NCBI GenBank assembly: GCA_028280845.1
Contig: JANQKZ010000021.1
Span: 1-33,120, forward strand
Length of the DNA: 33,120 bases
Source of the DNA: Opitutales bacterium
GTDB taxonomy: Bacteria; Verrucomicrobiota; Verrucomicrobiia; Opitutales; JABSRG01
Direction: 5' to 3'
Made by a program: the position numbers and the translations under genes. Shown here in pieces: positions 1 through 10,600 of the stretch. The notes beneath the pieces were generated by a model. The model was not told the origin of the DNA and made no database searches. It saw only the letters and a list, made by a program, of their open reading frames with translations. The stretch's first letter is position 1; the number at the start of each line of letters is the position of its first letter.

Positions 1-34
1 TGGCACTTACGCACGTCCCGTGCGCTACGTGCCA
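1..34. repeat. nested inverted repeat at window edge
   Basis: Outer arms TGGCAC (1-6) and GTGCCA (29-34) enclose inner arms CGCACG (10-15) and CGTGCG (19-24) around a TCC loop. It lies about 47 bp beyond the stop of the minus-strand gene ending at 81, so it may be that gene's terminator hairpin. The T-tract that would confirm this would fall outside the window. Confidence 0.4.
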
Positions 35-80
35 AACCGCCTTGCGCTGCTCCCCTGTTTGAGCCCACCAGCGCCTCAAT

Positions 81-1262
81 TTAAATGCAGATTGCTCTAT
101 TCGATTTCCGGCGACACCACTCCAGGAGACCGGCGGCTCCGAGGAGTAGGCCAATGCTGAAATAGGTGGAGGGTTCGGGAATGGCGGGAACCAGTCCACC
201 TCCTCCGCCGATCTCGCCATTGCTGGCGCCAAAGAAAATCTGGGTGCTCACGTTGATCGAGGATTTTCTGGAATCGAAATCGATCTCGGTGTTGTTGTTG
301 AAGCCTATAACGGTGAGGGTGCCGTTACCGGTAATCTTCCCCAGGTCAATGCTGGCATTTGGATTGTCGCCCAAGTCCAGAATGGAATTGCCGTTCAGGG
401 TGAGGTTTTTGACGTCCAGATCATTTCCATGGGTGTTGATCACCGCGTCAGAAGCAAAAATGTCAGTGTTCTTTTCAAACAAGTCATCCCCTTCGAGGTT
501 TAAGGTACCGCTGGTGATTTCGAAATCTGCGTTTTCTTTAATCTCTTCAGTCAGCGTAAGGCTCCCGCCGGTGACGATGAAGTCGGCATTCTTCTTAACT
601 TCAGCCAGGATAAGGGTTCCGCCGGAAATGTTGAGATCCAGGTTTTCTTTGATCTTGTCTTCGAAAGTGATGTTGCCGCTTTCGACAAAGATGTTGGCAT
701 TCTTCTTGATTTCGTCTTCGAAAGTCACATCGCCGCCTTCGAGGAACAAATCCGCGTTATCTTCGATCGCTTCCTGAAAGACGATGTCGCCTGCTTCAAC
801 GGTGATTTCCGCATTTTTTTTGATTTTTTCCTCAAAAGTCACCCTACCGTCGGCGATCCCGATGATGGCATTTTCCTTTACCTCTGCTTCGAAGGTGACG
901 GTTCCGTCCTCGATCGTAATCTCAGCATTCTTCTCGATTTTGTTTTCGAACCTCACATTGCCGTTTATGATCAGGATATCGGGGTTCCGTTTTATCTTCT
1001 GTTCGAAGGTAGCGATTCCGCCTGAAATGGTAATATCGGAATTGTTTCCGATTTCGCCGGTGAAGGTAGCATCCCCACCACTGACAGCAATGACACTGTT
1101 CCGACCCTGGTGCCCGTAGGAGGAAGTGCCCGCTGTATGATTCACCGTGCCAGCCTGGGCCTTGGAGGAATGATAGAGGATAACAAACACAGCCACAATC
1201 CAAGCGACCAGGGTGAGGCGGCGTGTTTTTATGGTTTGGACCGGGTTGCGTTGCGAGTTCAT
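81..1262 (-). CDS. PEP-CTERM protein with 19-residue charged solenoid repeats
   Basis: A 393-aa exported surface protein of unknown function. Residues 1-37 form a signal peptide (basic stretch near 13-15, hydrophobic core 17-30, likely cut after AQA). Residues 63-271 are eleven tandem repeats of about 19 aa with the pattern G-x-V-T-F-E-x-x-I-K-x-N-A-x-I-x-V-x-x. Hydrophobic residues alternate and E/K/D are abundant, as expected of a short beta-solenoid. Residues 272-340 are more Asn/Asp/Thr-rich and resemble passenger beta-helix sequence. The C-terminus is a PEP-CTERM tag: IPEPSTY at 361-367, a hydrophobic helix, then the basic cluster CRRK at 383-386. An exosortase should cleave here and move the protein to the outer surface or matrix. 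The ATG has no Shine-Dalgarno; a sigma-54 promoter match lies directly upstream. Existence and sorting tag are secure; the biological role is not known. Confidence 0.9.
   Translation of the reverse strand: MNSQRNPVQTIKTRRLTLVAWIVAVFVILYHSSKAQAGTVNHTAGTSSYGHQGRNSVIAVSGGDATFTGEIGNNSDITISGGIATFEQKIKRNPDILIINGNVRFENKIEKNAEITIEDGTVTFEAEVKENAIIGIADGRVTFEEKIKKNAEITVEAGDIVFQEAIEDNADLFLEGGDVTFEDEIKKNANIFVESGNITFEDKIKENLDLNISGGTLILAEVKKNADFIVTGGSLTLTEEIKENADFEITSGTLNLEGDDLFEKNTDIFASDAVINTHGNDLDVKNLTLNGNSILDLGDNPNASIDLGKITGNGTLTVIGFNNNTEIDFDSRKSSINVSTQIFFGASNGEIGGGGGLVPAIPEPSTYFSIGLLLGAAGLLEWCRRKSNRAICI
450..1076 (-). repeat. eleven tandem 57-bp (19-aa) coding repeats
   Basis: Most units are exactly 19 codons; one is 18 (GTLILAEVKKNADFIVTG) and the last is 21. 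The best-conserved positions are the starting Gly, V-T-F-E, I-K-x-N and the following alternating hydrophobics. Units have diverged at the DNA level, so this is an old protein-level amplification, not a fresh satellite. Confidence 0.85.
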
Positions 1263-1285
1263 TTTGGCGGTGTGTGCCGTTTAAA

Positions 1286-1302
1286 TTGCAGTCACGATGC
1301 CA
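1286..1302 (-). promoter_or_regulatory. sigma-54 (-24/-12) promoter candidate
   Basis: The minus strand reads TGGCATCGTGACTGCAA. It has the invariant GG and GC dinucleotides with exactly 10 nt between them, and matches the TGGCAC-N5-TTGCA consensus at nearly all defined positions. Transcription would begin near 1276, giving a leader of about 14 nt before the ATG at 1262. PEP-CTERM genes in other bacteria are known to be controlled by RpoN with PrsK/PrsR, so the placement is sensible. It is a single-site match without experimental support. Confidence 0.5.
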
Positions 1303-1390
1303 AAATGATTTTGTCCTACTTAAGTTGTTGTTTTTAAAATACTTAAAAAATATAGTTTATATTTTAGCGCTTGGATCTTTAGATAATTCT

Positions 1391-1418
1391 ATATCAATAA
1401 ATGCATAGAGATTGATAT
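1391..1418. promoter_or_regulatory. dyad, possible activator-binding site
   Basis: A perfect inverted repeat ATATCAAT-N12-ATTGATAT with an ATGCAT palindrome in the spacer. Its centre is about 110 bp upstream of the sigma-54 match, the usual distance for an enhancer-binding protein site (80-150 bp). The dyad is visible; its role is inferred from position. Confidence 0.4.
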
Positions 1419-1659
1419 TATATTGCAAATTCATTGCATAAAAGAACCATCAACACCGAAGCGGTATCGGGGCAGCAACCGATCTGGAGTGCAATCCGAT
1501 CGCAGATTACACACCATAACCGGGAGGGCTGCTGAGGGCTGGCAGGCAGATGAAAGGCCACCTCAGCTCAAACAAGTGCATCCGCCGAGGGTCAGGCTGG
1601 CATCGGCGGGCAAGTTTTGCGGCTTTGGCTAAGGGGCGGCCACGCGCAAAGCACGGGCC

Positions 1660-4600
1660 CTACGATTTGTTTTGTTTGCGGCGGCGGAATTCGAAGAGGA
1701 TGGCGGCGAGGGCGAGGAGGGCGCCGCCGAGATAGGTGGAGGGCTCGGGGACGACAGGGACGAGTTCGCCGGTGGGGAGGAGTTGGGCTTCGTAGATGCC
1801 GGGGCCGAAGCCATCCGGGTTGATAAAGCGGATTTGGGCGATCTGGATGGCATTGAGCGCCGAATCGTCAGAGCCGAAGAAGATTTGATCCGTGCCTCCG
1901 CCGTTGATGGCGTCGCCGGACCAGTTTTCGATGTCCCAGTAGTTGGTGCTCCCGACCCAGGATTCTGCCTTGGAGTCGGCGAAGTTGATACGGGTGGAGC
2001 CGTTGCCGAGGTCGAGGGTGGAAGCGGCGGAGAGGGTGAGGGTGCCGAGGACATCGCTGCTGCCCATGGTGAAGGTGCCGGTGGACAAGTTGCCCCCGCT
2101 GAGGACCACGTTGGTGCCGTTGGCGATGCCGCCATTTTCGGCGAAGACCAGGGTGCCGCTCTGGATATCGAGGGTTGTGGCGTCCAGGTCAGCTTCGACG
2201 GTGACCTCGAATCCGGTGTTGGCGTTGATCGTGATGGTGTCAGCGGTGAGGGAGAAGGAACCGCCGTTACCGATCAAGTCACCATTCCGGATCTCGGCAT
2301 CCCCGTCGACGGTGATGTTGTTGTCATTGGTATCGAGAATACCCTCTTTGATTTTGAAAACGGAGCCGGTCTGGCCGGAGAGGTCGATGTCGCCGCCGGT
2401 GACTTCGACCCGGGTGGTATAGTCGAAGTCGGCCGTGCTGGACCCGATGGTAGAATTGGCCGAGTTTCCTTTCACGATGAGGCCGCCCCAGGTGTTGAGG
2501 TCGTTGCCGGAGTTGTCGAGGGTGATCGTAATATCCTGGGTGGCGTTGGAGGCGAGGCCGAGTTTGGCGGTGGAGGAGGAATTGGGCCCGTCGTCAACCG
2601 TGAGGCCGTTTGTGCGCGAGCGGAGGGTGAGGGTGCCGGTATTGGAAGAACCGATGGCGCCGAGGGCGCCGGCATCGACAAAGAGTTGGAGAACCGTAGC
2701 GCGGGCTTCGATTTCGAGCCCGCTGCAGGCCTCGCCCATGATGCTGAGGGCGGTGGAGCCATCGACGGTGACATTTAGATTATCTTCCAGGACGAGGCGG
2801 GATTCGCCCCCGGAGTCGGTGCCGAAACCGGTGACCGTCTGGTCGAAGGTGATGTTGCCATCGCCTTTTCCGGTAACGAGGGCGTTTTCGCCGATATTGA
2901 GGTTATGGTTAAAGACAATGCCGGCGTCGTCATTCGTGGTGAGGTTGACGGTGGAGTTTGCCTTTGCGTCAACGAGTCCACCAAAAACGAGGTTGCCTGC
3001 GTTGGTGGAAGAGTCGGTATTATTGATATTAACAAGACCATTGAGCTGGAGCGAGCCGGAGGAGGAGAGGAGGGTGGTATTGCCGGTGCCGGTGATAGAG
3101 CGGTTGATGGTGGTGCCGAGAGAGCCGCCATTCACGATGATATTGCCTCCGCTGGACAGGCCGGTGCCCGAGCCGTAATTGAGGTCGAGGGTCGTATTTT
3201 CGGACAGGGTCCAGGAGTTGGAAGAGCCCAGGTTGCCGAGGCTGGCGGATGAATTGATCTGGAGGGTGCCCTCCTGGAGGGTGGAGTTACCGGTAAAGGT
3301 ATTGGCTCCGGAAAGGACGACCGTGCCGCCGCCGATCTTGTCAATCCCGTTGCCGCCGGAGATGACCCCGGAGAAGGTAGTGGTGCCACCGGTGGCGGAA
3401 GTGAGGTTCACATCCTGGCCGGTGACGGTGGTGCCGAGGTCGATGTTGCCACTGAACTCGGCGGTGCCGGAGTTGAAGTTACCCCCCAGCGTGGTCTCGA
3501 CCGGGGAATTGACGATGTCAATATTGCGGGTGAGGTTGGTGCTGTTCGATCCATCAGTCAGGAGGAGCTGGGCATTGCCGGTGGCGGCGGCGTTACCGAC
3601 TTGAATATCGGAGGTGCCGGTGCCGAGGCTGCCGGAGCCGGAGATCTGGACGGTGCCGGACTGGATGTCGACATCACCGGAGAAGCCGCTGTTGGAATTC
3701 TGGGTAAAGGTGAGGGTGCCGTTGCCGGATTTGGTCAGGCTGCCGGTGCCGGAGAGATTGCCGTCGAGCTGAGTGTCACCGGTGCCACGAATGATGAGGG
3801 GGTTGCCCTTCGTGTTGAGGTCGCCATTGATCTCGAGGAGGCCGGAAGAACCCTGGGCAATGATGAGGCCGTCTGTATCATCGTTCTCCAGGTTGACATC
3901 GATCGTCTGGTTGGCGGTGCCGCCAAGGGTCATGCGGGCCTGGAGGGAGTTGCCGGTGTTGAAATCGATCGTGCGGGTTGTCCCATCGTCCCCGATCGTA
4001 TAAGCGGTCGATTCATTAAACTCCATGAAGCCGATGCTGAAGTTGCCATCGAGGGCGACCGTGGTCTGGCCAGAGCCGGTGTTGTCGAAGAGGACGAGGT
4101 CGCCCGTGCTGTCGAAGTCGGGGTAGTCGGCTTCGGGATCGGAGATCCAGCTATTATTAAAATCCCACTGGTTGCTGGTGCCATTCCACTCGAACACCTG
4201 GGCGGTGAAATTGGGCAATATCTCGTAGAAGCCATTGCCATTGTCGACGAACTCGAAGCCGGTATCGAAGCCTTCAAAGTTGATGATCAGATCATTGGGA
4301 TCGATTGAAGTGCTGAAGAGGAGCTGTTGGGAACCGCCGCCGCCGGAAATGATGCCGTCCCAGTCCTTAATGGTGAGGGTGTTTCCGTTGGTGTCGGAGT
4401 TGGCGCCGGCAAAGGTGAGGATGGCGGTATCGCCGGCATAGTTGATATTGCTGTCGGCCCCGAGGGTGAGGTTGTTAAAGGTTTCATCTATGTTAGCGCT
4501 GGGATTGGGGTCCGGGGCTTCCCTCGTGGCGAGGGTGAGGTCGCCCCCATTGAGGATGAGGTTGGCACTGGAGTTGACCTGGCCGTCGGCATTGGTGGTG

Positions 4601-7600
4601 GGCTTGATGACCAGCGCGGCGCCAGCGCCAACAGTGATCGAGTTTACCGCCCCCAGGGCCTGGTTCGTGGCATTGTTCAGTTCGAGGGTGCCGTTGCTCA
4701 CAGTGACATTGCCAGTGAGCGTGTTGGTGCCGTCGAGGGTGAAGGTGCCAGTGCCGGTTTTGGTGAGGTCGGTGCCGGTGCCGGTGATTACACCGGAGAA
4801 GGTCGTGTTGGAATTGTCGCCGCCGGTGGTGAGGTTGTTGCCCTGCATCGTGAGGGTGCCGCCGTTGCCCGCGAGGCTACCTATGGTCTCATTGTCGTTG
4901 AGGATGACTTCGGCGGAGTTGTTGATCGTAAGCGTATCGGTGTTGCTGATGGCGGTGTTCCCCGTGCCTTGCAGATTTAATACACCACCGTTGGCAGTGA
5001 CATCACCCAGGGTATCGGATTGTCCTGTGATCACAAAGGTGCCGTCTCCCGTTTTGACCAGGTTGGTTCCGCTTGGATTGGAGGTGCTGACATTGGCATC
5101 CCAAAGGAGGTCGACGGACTGGGAACCATTCCCCACGTCGACGGTGAGGTCGGTGTTGGCCAAGGTGATATCGGCAAAGCCGGTACCGCTGGAGTCCTGG
5201 CCGATGAAGCCCTGGCCGTTGGTGTTGGTTTTGCTGACAGAATCTCCCTGGATGGTGAGGGTACCGGTGCCCATAAGGATTTTCCCCTGCTCGAATGAAA
5301 TATCTTCAAAATCCTGATCGGTGTCGGTGGCATCGAGGGTGCCGGCTGTGGTTGTCGTGCCGATTGACAAATTGGAATAGTCCGTGGAGGACCCGGAGGT
5401 GCCGCGAATCTGGTTATCCTGGGTAAGGGCCAGGGTGCCGTTTTCGACGAAGGTGTTGATGGCCCCTACGTAATCATTGGTGAGGGTGAGGTTCGAGGTG
5501 CCAGACCCTTCCTTGGTGAAATCGCCCAGATTATAAATGGGCCCACCTTCAATGGAGGAGCTGGTGGTGGTTTCGAGTTCGGGGTCGCAGAAGCCGCAGT
5601 AATTGGAGTCGAGGGAGTAATTGACGTCGTATTGGTCGGTCGTGAGGGTGAGGTTGGGGGAATTGAGGATGTTGGCGTTGTTCAGGTTACCGACATCCAG
5701 GATGCCGGAGAGGCGGAAGGTGCCTTTTTCGGTCTCAGTCCCCCCGTCGAGGATGGTGGTGCTGTAGAGGATGGTTTCGGGGGTGCGGAGGATGTTGAAT
5801 TCATTCTGCCCTTTCCAGCGGATTTCGCCCTCGAGCTGGACCTCGTTCCCGCCGAGAATGTTAAACACCGACCCGACGTCTTCCACCTGGATGACGTCGC
5901 CGGCATCCAGAATAAAAAAGGAGCCAGTGCCATCGGTGAGGCTGTGGAAGCCGGGCGTGGTGTCATCTCCGTCAACCTCGAAGGAGGTGAGGATGGTGAC
6001 TTCAGAGCCCCCGGTGACGGTGATGGTATTGTCAGCCCCGTCGGTAGTCTGGAAATCATCATAAGAAATGATGCAGAAGTGGGCCCCATTGATATTGAGG
6101 TCGCCGAAGATGGAAATATCGTCGTCGGAGATAATGGTCATATCTCCCAGAACGTCGAGAGTGCCGCCGGCCTCGAGGCGGAAGTCTTCGTCTCCGGCCA
6201 CATTGATGTAGGCTTTACCCCCGGACTCGACCACGAAGTCGCCATTGATTTCGAGGCCGTGATTGTTGCCCTGATCAGCAAGCTCAAAGACGGCGAGGCC
6301 TCCGGATTTCACCGTTATTTTTCCATCGAGCTGCATGTCAACATCGGAAGCGGTGGAAGAGTAGACGAAGAATTCACCGCCGTTGCCAATAGTGATATCC
6401 CCGGTGCCGAGGTAATTTAGGCCGCTAGCTGTGGAGCCGAAGCGGGCATTATCTACCGAGTTGGTGTTCGTTCCGATACTGATTCGCCCTTCAGTTATCT
6501 TTGTACCACCCGAGTAGGTATTATTGCCGGCGCTCGTGGTATCGATGACCAGGGTGCCCAGGCCCGATTTCTCGAGGCCTCCCGTACCCGTTAAATTGCC
6601 CGATACCTCGAGCGTGTTCCCCGACTCCACAGCTACTTTGCCTAAAATGAGGGCGCCGGACTCGTCGGTCGCGGTGCCGTTAAAAGTGATATCTCCGCTG
6701 AACTCCCGGTTGGTGCCGGTATTGACACTGAGGAGGGTGCCCTGGTTGGCCCCGTTGGCGAAGCTCAGCGCTTCATCGGACACGCCGGAATCGTAGGCGA
6801 GTTCGAGGGTGCCTCCGTTGGTGAGGGTGGTGCCGGATCCGGTGCCACCGAGCCCGGAACTGTTGGTGATGCGGAGGGTGGTGCCATTGATGGTGGTGGT
6901 TCCGGTATAGGTGTTGGCACCGGAGAAGCGGGTGGTGCCGTCGCCCTGGAGGGAGATGTTGTTGCTCCCGCTGATGACACCGCCGAGGGTGAAGGTGGTG
7001 GTCGATTCGGTCTGGTTGATAACCAGATTATCGTCCAGGGCGATATTGGAATTGATGGCGTGGGAGCCGGTGCCGCCGACATAGATAAGGGCATCGGATC
7101 CGTTGTTGTCGAAAGTCAGTTCGCCCGTACCCGAAATGGTGTAGGAAGTATCTTCCTGGAAGTAGAGTTGCCCGATGGTTTTGTTGGAGGGGAGGTTCAC
7201 GTTGGGATAGGCGGTGCCTTGAGGGCCAAAGAGGGCGATGGTGCCGGGGTCCTGGGGATCCCGTGTATTCGGATCCCAGTTTGCGTCGTAGAACCAAACA
7301 TTTTCGTTACCCACCGCTCCGCCGCCGACCCATTCGACGGCGCCGAGATCCGGGATAATTTCGTAGTAGCCATCGTAGACGCCACCGGAGATCTGGTTGG
7401 CCTTGGCGCCGCTAGAAAACCCGTTAAAGGTGATATTGGACAGGGTGGTGGCATCGACCGGGTTGGCGGAGAGGAGGCGATCGCCTCCGGCGCCGCCAAA
7501 GACGCCGTTGTTCCAGCCATTAATGGTGATGCCAAAGGAAGCAAAGGTGAGGTCGTTGGCATCGATCACACTGAAATCGGATCCGAAATTGAGGGTGGAG

Positions 7601-10600
7601 GTATTCGTCGTAGAGAGGATACCAAAACTATCCGTAACTCCGTCGAAGGTGAGGGTGCCGCCGTCCAGGGTGATGGGGACTGAGTTTCCGATCAGGTTAT
7701 TAGATGAGAGTTGGAGGGTGCTGCCGGAGGAGACCGAAATGCCTGAGGCTGAACCGATGGCTTCGGTGGATCCATTCAGGTTGAAGGTGGTATTGTTGAC
7801 CGTGACGGAGCCATTGGTTTCGATGGTGCCGCCAAAATTATAGGTGCCGCTCCCGGCTGTGCTGAAATTACCCGAGGCGGATCCGCTGCCGATAGTGCCG
7901 GAAAAAGAGGAGGTTCCGGAAGTGGTGACAACGAGGTTGGAAGAACCCATGTCAAAGGTACCGGTACCGGTGAGGTTTCCAATGGTTTCGTTCTGATTGA
8001 TGGAGACAGTCGCTCCGGAGGAAAGGTTGAAGTCGGAGCCGTCGTTAATGTTTGCGGTATCAAAATCCACATTGCCGGCCTGGATCTCGTAATCACCGGT
8101 AAAGGCATCGGAAGAGCCGGAGATGGTGAGCTTACCTGCGCCGGTCTTCTGGAGCGTACCGGAACCGGAAAGGCCACCTGCGATATTGAGGGTATCGCCC
8201 GTAACCACGACCGGGGAGGTGCCACTCAGACCCAGGGTGGGGTTAAAAGTGACATTGGTACCCGTGTTGTTCTTGGTCAGGGTGCCGGACACGGTGAGGG
8301 TGCCGGATCCATTCACGTTCGCATTGTTCAGGGTAAGGTTTCCGATGGTGTCGCTGTTGGTGCCGAGGTTGAGGATGCCCGAGGTGGACGTGATGTTGGA
8401 AGTGTTGTTAATGACATTGCTGGCCCCCCAGGAAAAGGTGCCGGATTGAATTTCGTAGTTGCCGGTATAGGCGGTGGAGTCGGCATTGATTGACAATTCC
8501 CCGACGCCCGTTTTCTGGAGGGTGCCGGAGCCGGTGAGGCCTCCGGAGAGTCCGAGCGAATCCCCTGCGACATTGATCGACCTGGTGCCGGAGAGGGAAA
8601 GGGTGGGAGCCAGGTCGACGTTGGTCCCGGTTGCATTTTTGGTGAGGGAGGAGAGGGTGAGGGTGCCGGATCCGAGAACGTTTGAGCTGTTCAGGGTGAG
8701 GGAGTTGATCGTTTCGGAATAAATACCCAGGTCGAGGGAGCCACCGTTGGAAATGAAATCAGCATTGTCGTCGAACAGATCGGAGGCGCCCCAGCCGAGG
8801 AGGCCGCCACTTACGGTATAAGTCGTGGAGGAGGAGGTGACCGTACCGCCGATGAGCAGTCCCCCGGCACCGGTTTTGGAAAAGGCGGTGGACCCGGACA
8901 GGGCTCCATTGATGGTGAGGTCGTAGCCGACAACCGTATCCGGGACATTGAAGGCCAGCGAGGAAAGAGCGAGGTCGGTATTGATGGTGGATTGACCGGT
9001 CGCGGCGCCGGAAAAAGTGCCAGACACCGTGAGGAGGCCGGAGCCATCAATCGTGCCTTCGCTGAGGTTCAGGTTGGTAATCGTCTGGTTAAAGGTGCTG
9101 AGGTCGAAGGTGGACCCGCCGGTGAGGGTGAGATCGGAACCGGTATTGAGGAGGTTGGAGGCGCCGAGAGCGAGGCTGCCCCCGGAAATGGAGTAGTCTC
9201 CCGTGTAGCCGGTAGCGTCTCCATTGAGGAGGACGCGTCCGGTTCCGGATTTGGCGAAAGTGCCGGAGCCAGTGAGATCACCGTTCAAGATAAGCTCATT
9301 GGTTTGGGATCCGTTGTCTGTAACGGCGATCGAGTAGTTTCCGCTGAGGGCCAGGTTGGGGTTGATTGTGGTGGCGCCCGAGGTGGCAGTTATGTTCAAG
9401 CCGTTGGTGATGGTGAGGGTACCGGAGCCGTTCACGTTGCCGGCGGCGGAGGTGAGGGTGCCAAAGGTTTCATTGTTGGAGCCAAAGTCGACGGTGGCTC
9501 CTGAGAGGGAAATGGTGGCGGTATTGTTGATGGAGTTGGCGTTGGTGACTTCGAGGATGCCGCCGTTGATGGCCAGGGTGCCGGACAGGTTGTTGGCTGA
9601 TCCATTGAGGACGAGGGTGCCGGTGCCCTGTTTGGTGAAACCGGCAGTACCGGACAGATTTCCGGCCAGGATGAGGTCCTGGGCGGCGGCTCCGTTGGCC
9701 ACGGAGATATTGGGTGTGGAGGCACCGAAGGCCAGATTCGGGTTGATGGTGACACTGGTGGCGGTGTTGTTTTTTGTGATACCCCCATTGATGGTAAGCG
9801 TGCCGGAGCCGAGGACATTGTCGGAGTTGAGGATCAGATTATTGAAGGATTGATCGAAGGTGCTGAAGTCGAGGGTCCCGGAGGTCACGGTGATGTCGGA
9901 ACCAGAGTTGATGATATTGGCCGCGGTGAAGGAGAGGCCGCCGGCCTGAAGGTTGTAATCCCCGGAAAAGGCGGTGGAACTGCCATTGATGACCAGGTCC
10001 CCTGATCCTGTTTTGTTGAGGGTGCCGGAGCCGGACAAACCGCCGGTCAGGGTGACCTGATCCGTGTCGATGGAGAAGGTTTGGGACGTTCCATTATCCA
10101 GGCCGAGAATGGCGGCGATGGTTGTGTTGGTGCCGGTGTTGGTTTTGGTGAAGGTTCCATCGAACAGGAGGGTGGCGCTCCCGGAAATACTGCCCTCTCC
10201 GATTGTGATATTGCCAATGGCATTTCCGGTGTTGGTGGTGCCCATATTGAGGGACCCGCCATTGGTGATTTCCAGATTTGGGGTTCCGCCAAGGGCGGAA
10301 ACTGAATCCGCAGACAGGTTGCCCCCGTTGATGAAGAGGTCGCCGGCAAAGGAGTTCACGCCAGAGAAGGAGGTTAATCCGGCCTCCTCGATAAAAATGT
10401 CCTCCCCGGCATCCGAATTGAAATTGCCGCTCAGGGTAAAGGTGGCGCCGGTATCGAATTGTGAGATGACGAGATCGTCACTGTTGAGGTTGGCATCCCA
10501 GACCACTTCCTGGCCCAGGGAACTGATGTCGATTACCCGGATGATGGCATTTCCGTTGTAGCCCGATTGGCTGTTCCTCAGGTTAAAATTATCATTGTTG

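Larger units (their letters stand above)
1263..1659. other. intergenic control region between the two PEP-CTERM genes
   Basis: No credible gene is seen. The half next to the 393-aa gene (about 1310-1440) is AT-rich and holds the sigma-54 match, an ACTTAAGT palindrome (1318-1325) and the ATATCAAT dyad. The other half (about 1455-1659) is GC-rich. It contains a perfect 7-bp inverted repeat CCGCCGA/TCGGCGG (1582-1588 and 1603-1609) and a smaller GCAA-gtt-TTGC hairpin just after, about 50 nt beyond the giant gene's stop. These could act as its transcription end, but no T-tract follows, so I do not call a terminator. Confidence 0.6.

Noticed and set aside
450-1076. CRISPR array suggested by regular periodicity of about 57 bp
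   Set aside because: The whole stretch is one open reading frame with protein-level repeats; DNA units are diverged and there are no repeat/spacer boundaries.
166-1119. Plus-strand frames opposite the 19-residue-repeat gene
   Set aside because: They are shadows of the 57-bp periodicity; their translations are repetitive and show no family features.
1455-1580. Possible cobalamin-like riboswitch (AGTGCAATCC and related words)
   Set aside because: Only scattered short resemblances; the conserved B12-box order is absent on either strand and no cobalamin gene follows.
5588-5599. Thioredoxin-like active site from CGFC
   Set aside because: No thioredoxin fold context surrounds it; the flanks are acidic beta-rich sequence.
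1672-10561. Many long open frames on the plus strand opposite the giant gene (for example 1672-2778, 4442-5317 and 5632-6420)
   Set aside because: They mirror the repetitive codons of the minus-strand gene (GGT/GTG/GCC-rich), give low-complexity proteins without domains or starts, and the minus-strand product has a signal peptide, repeats and a sorting tag.
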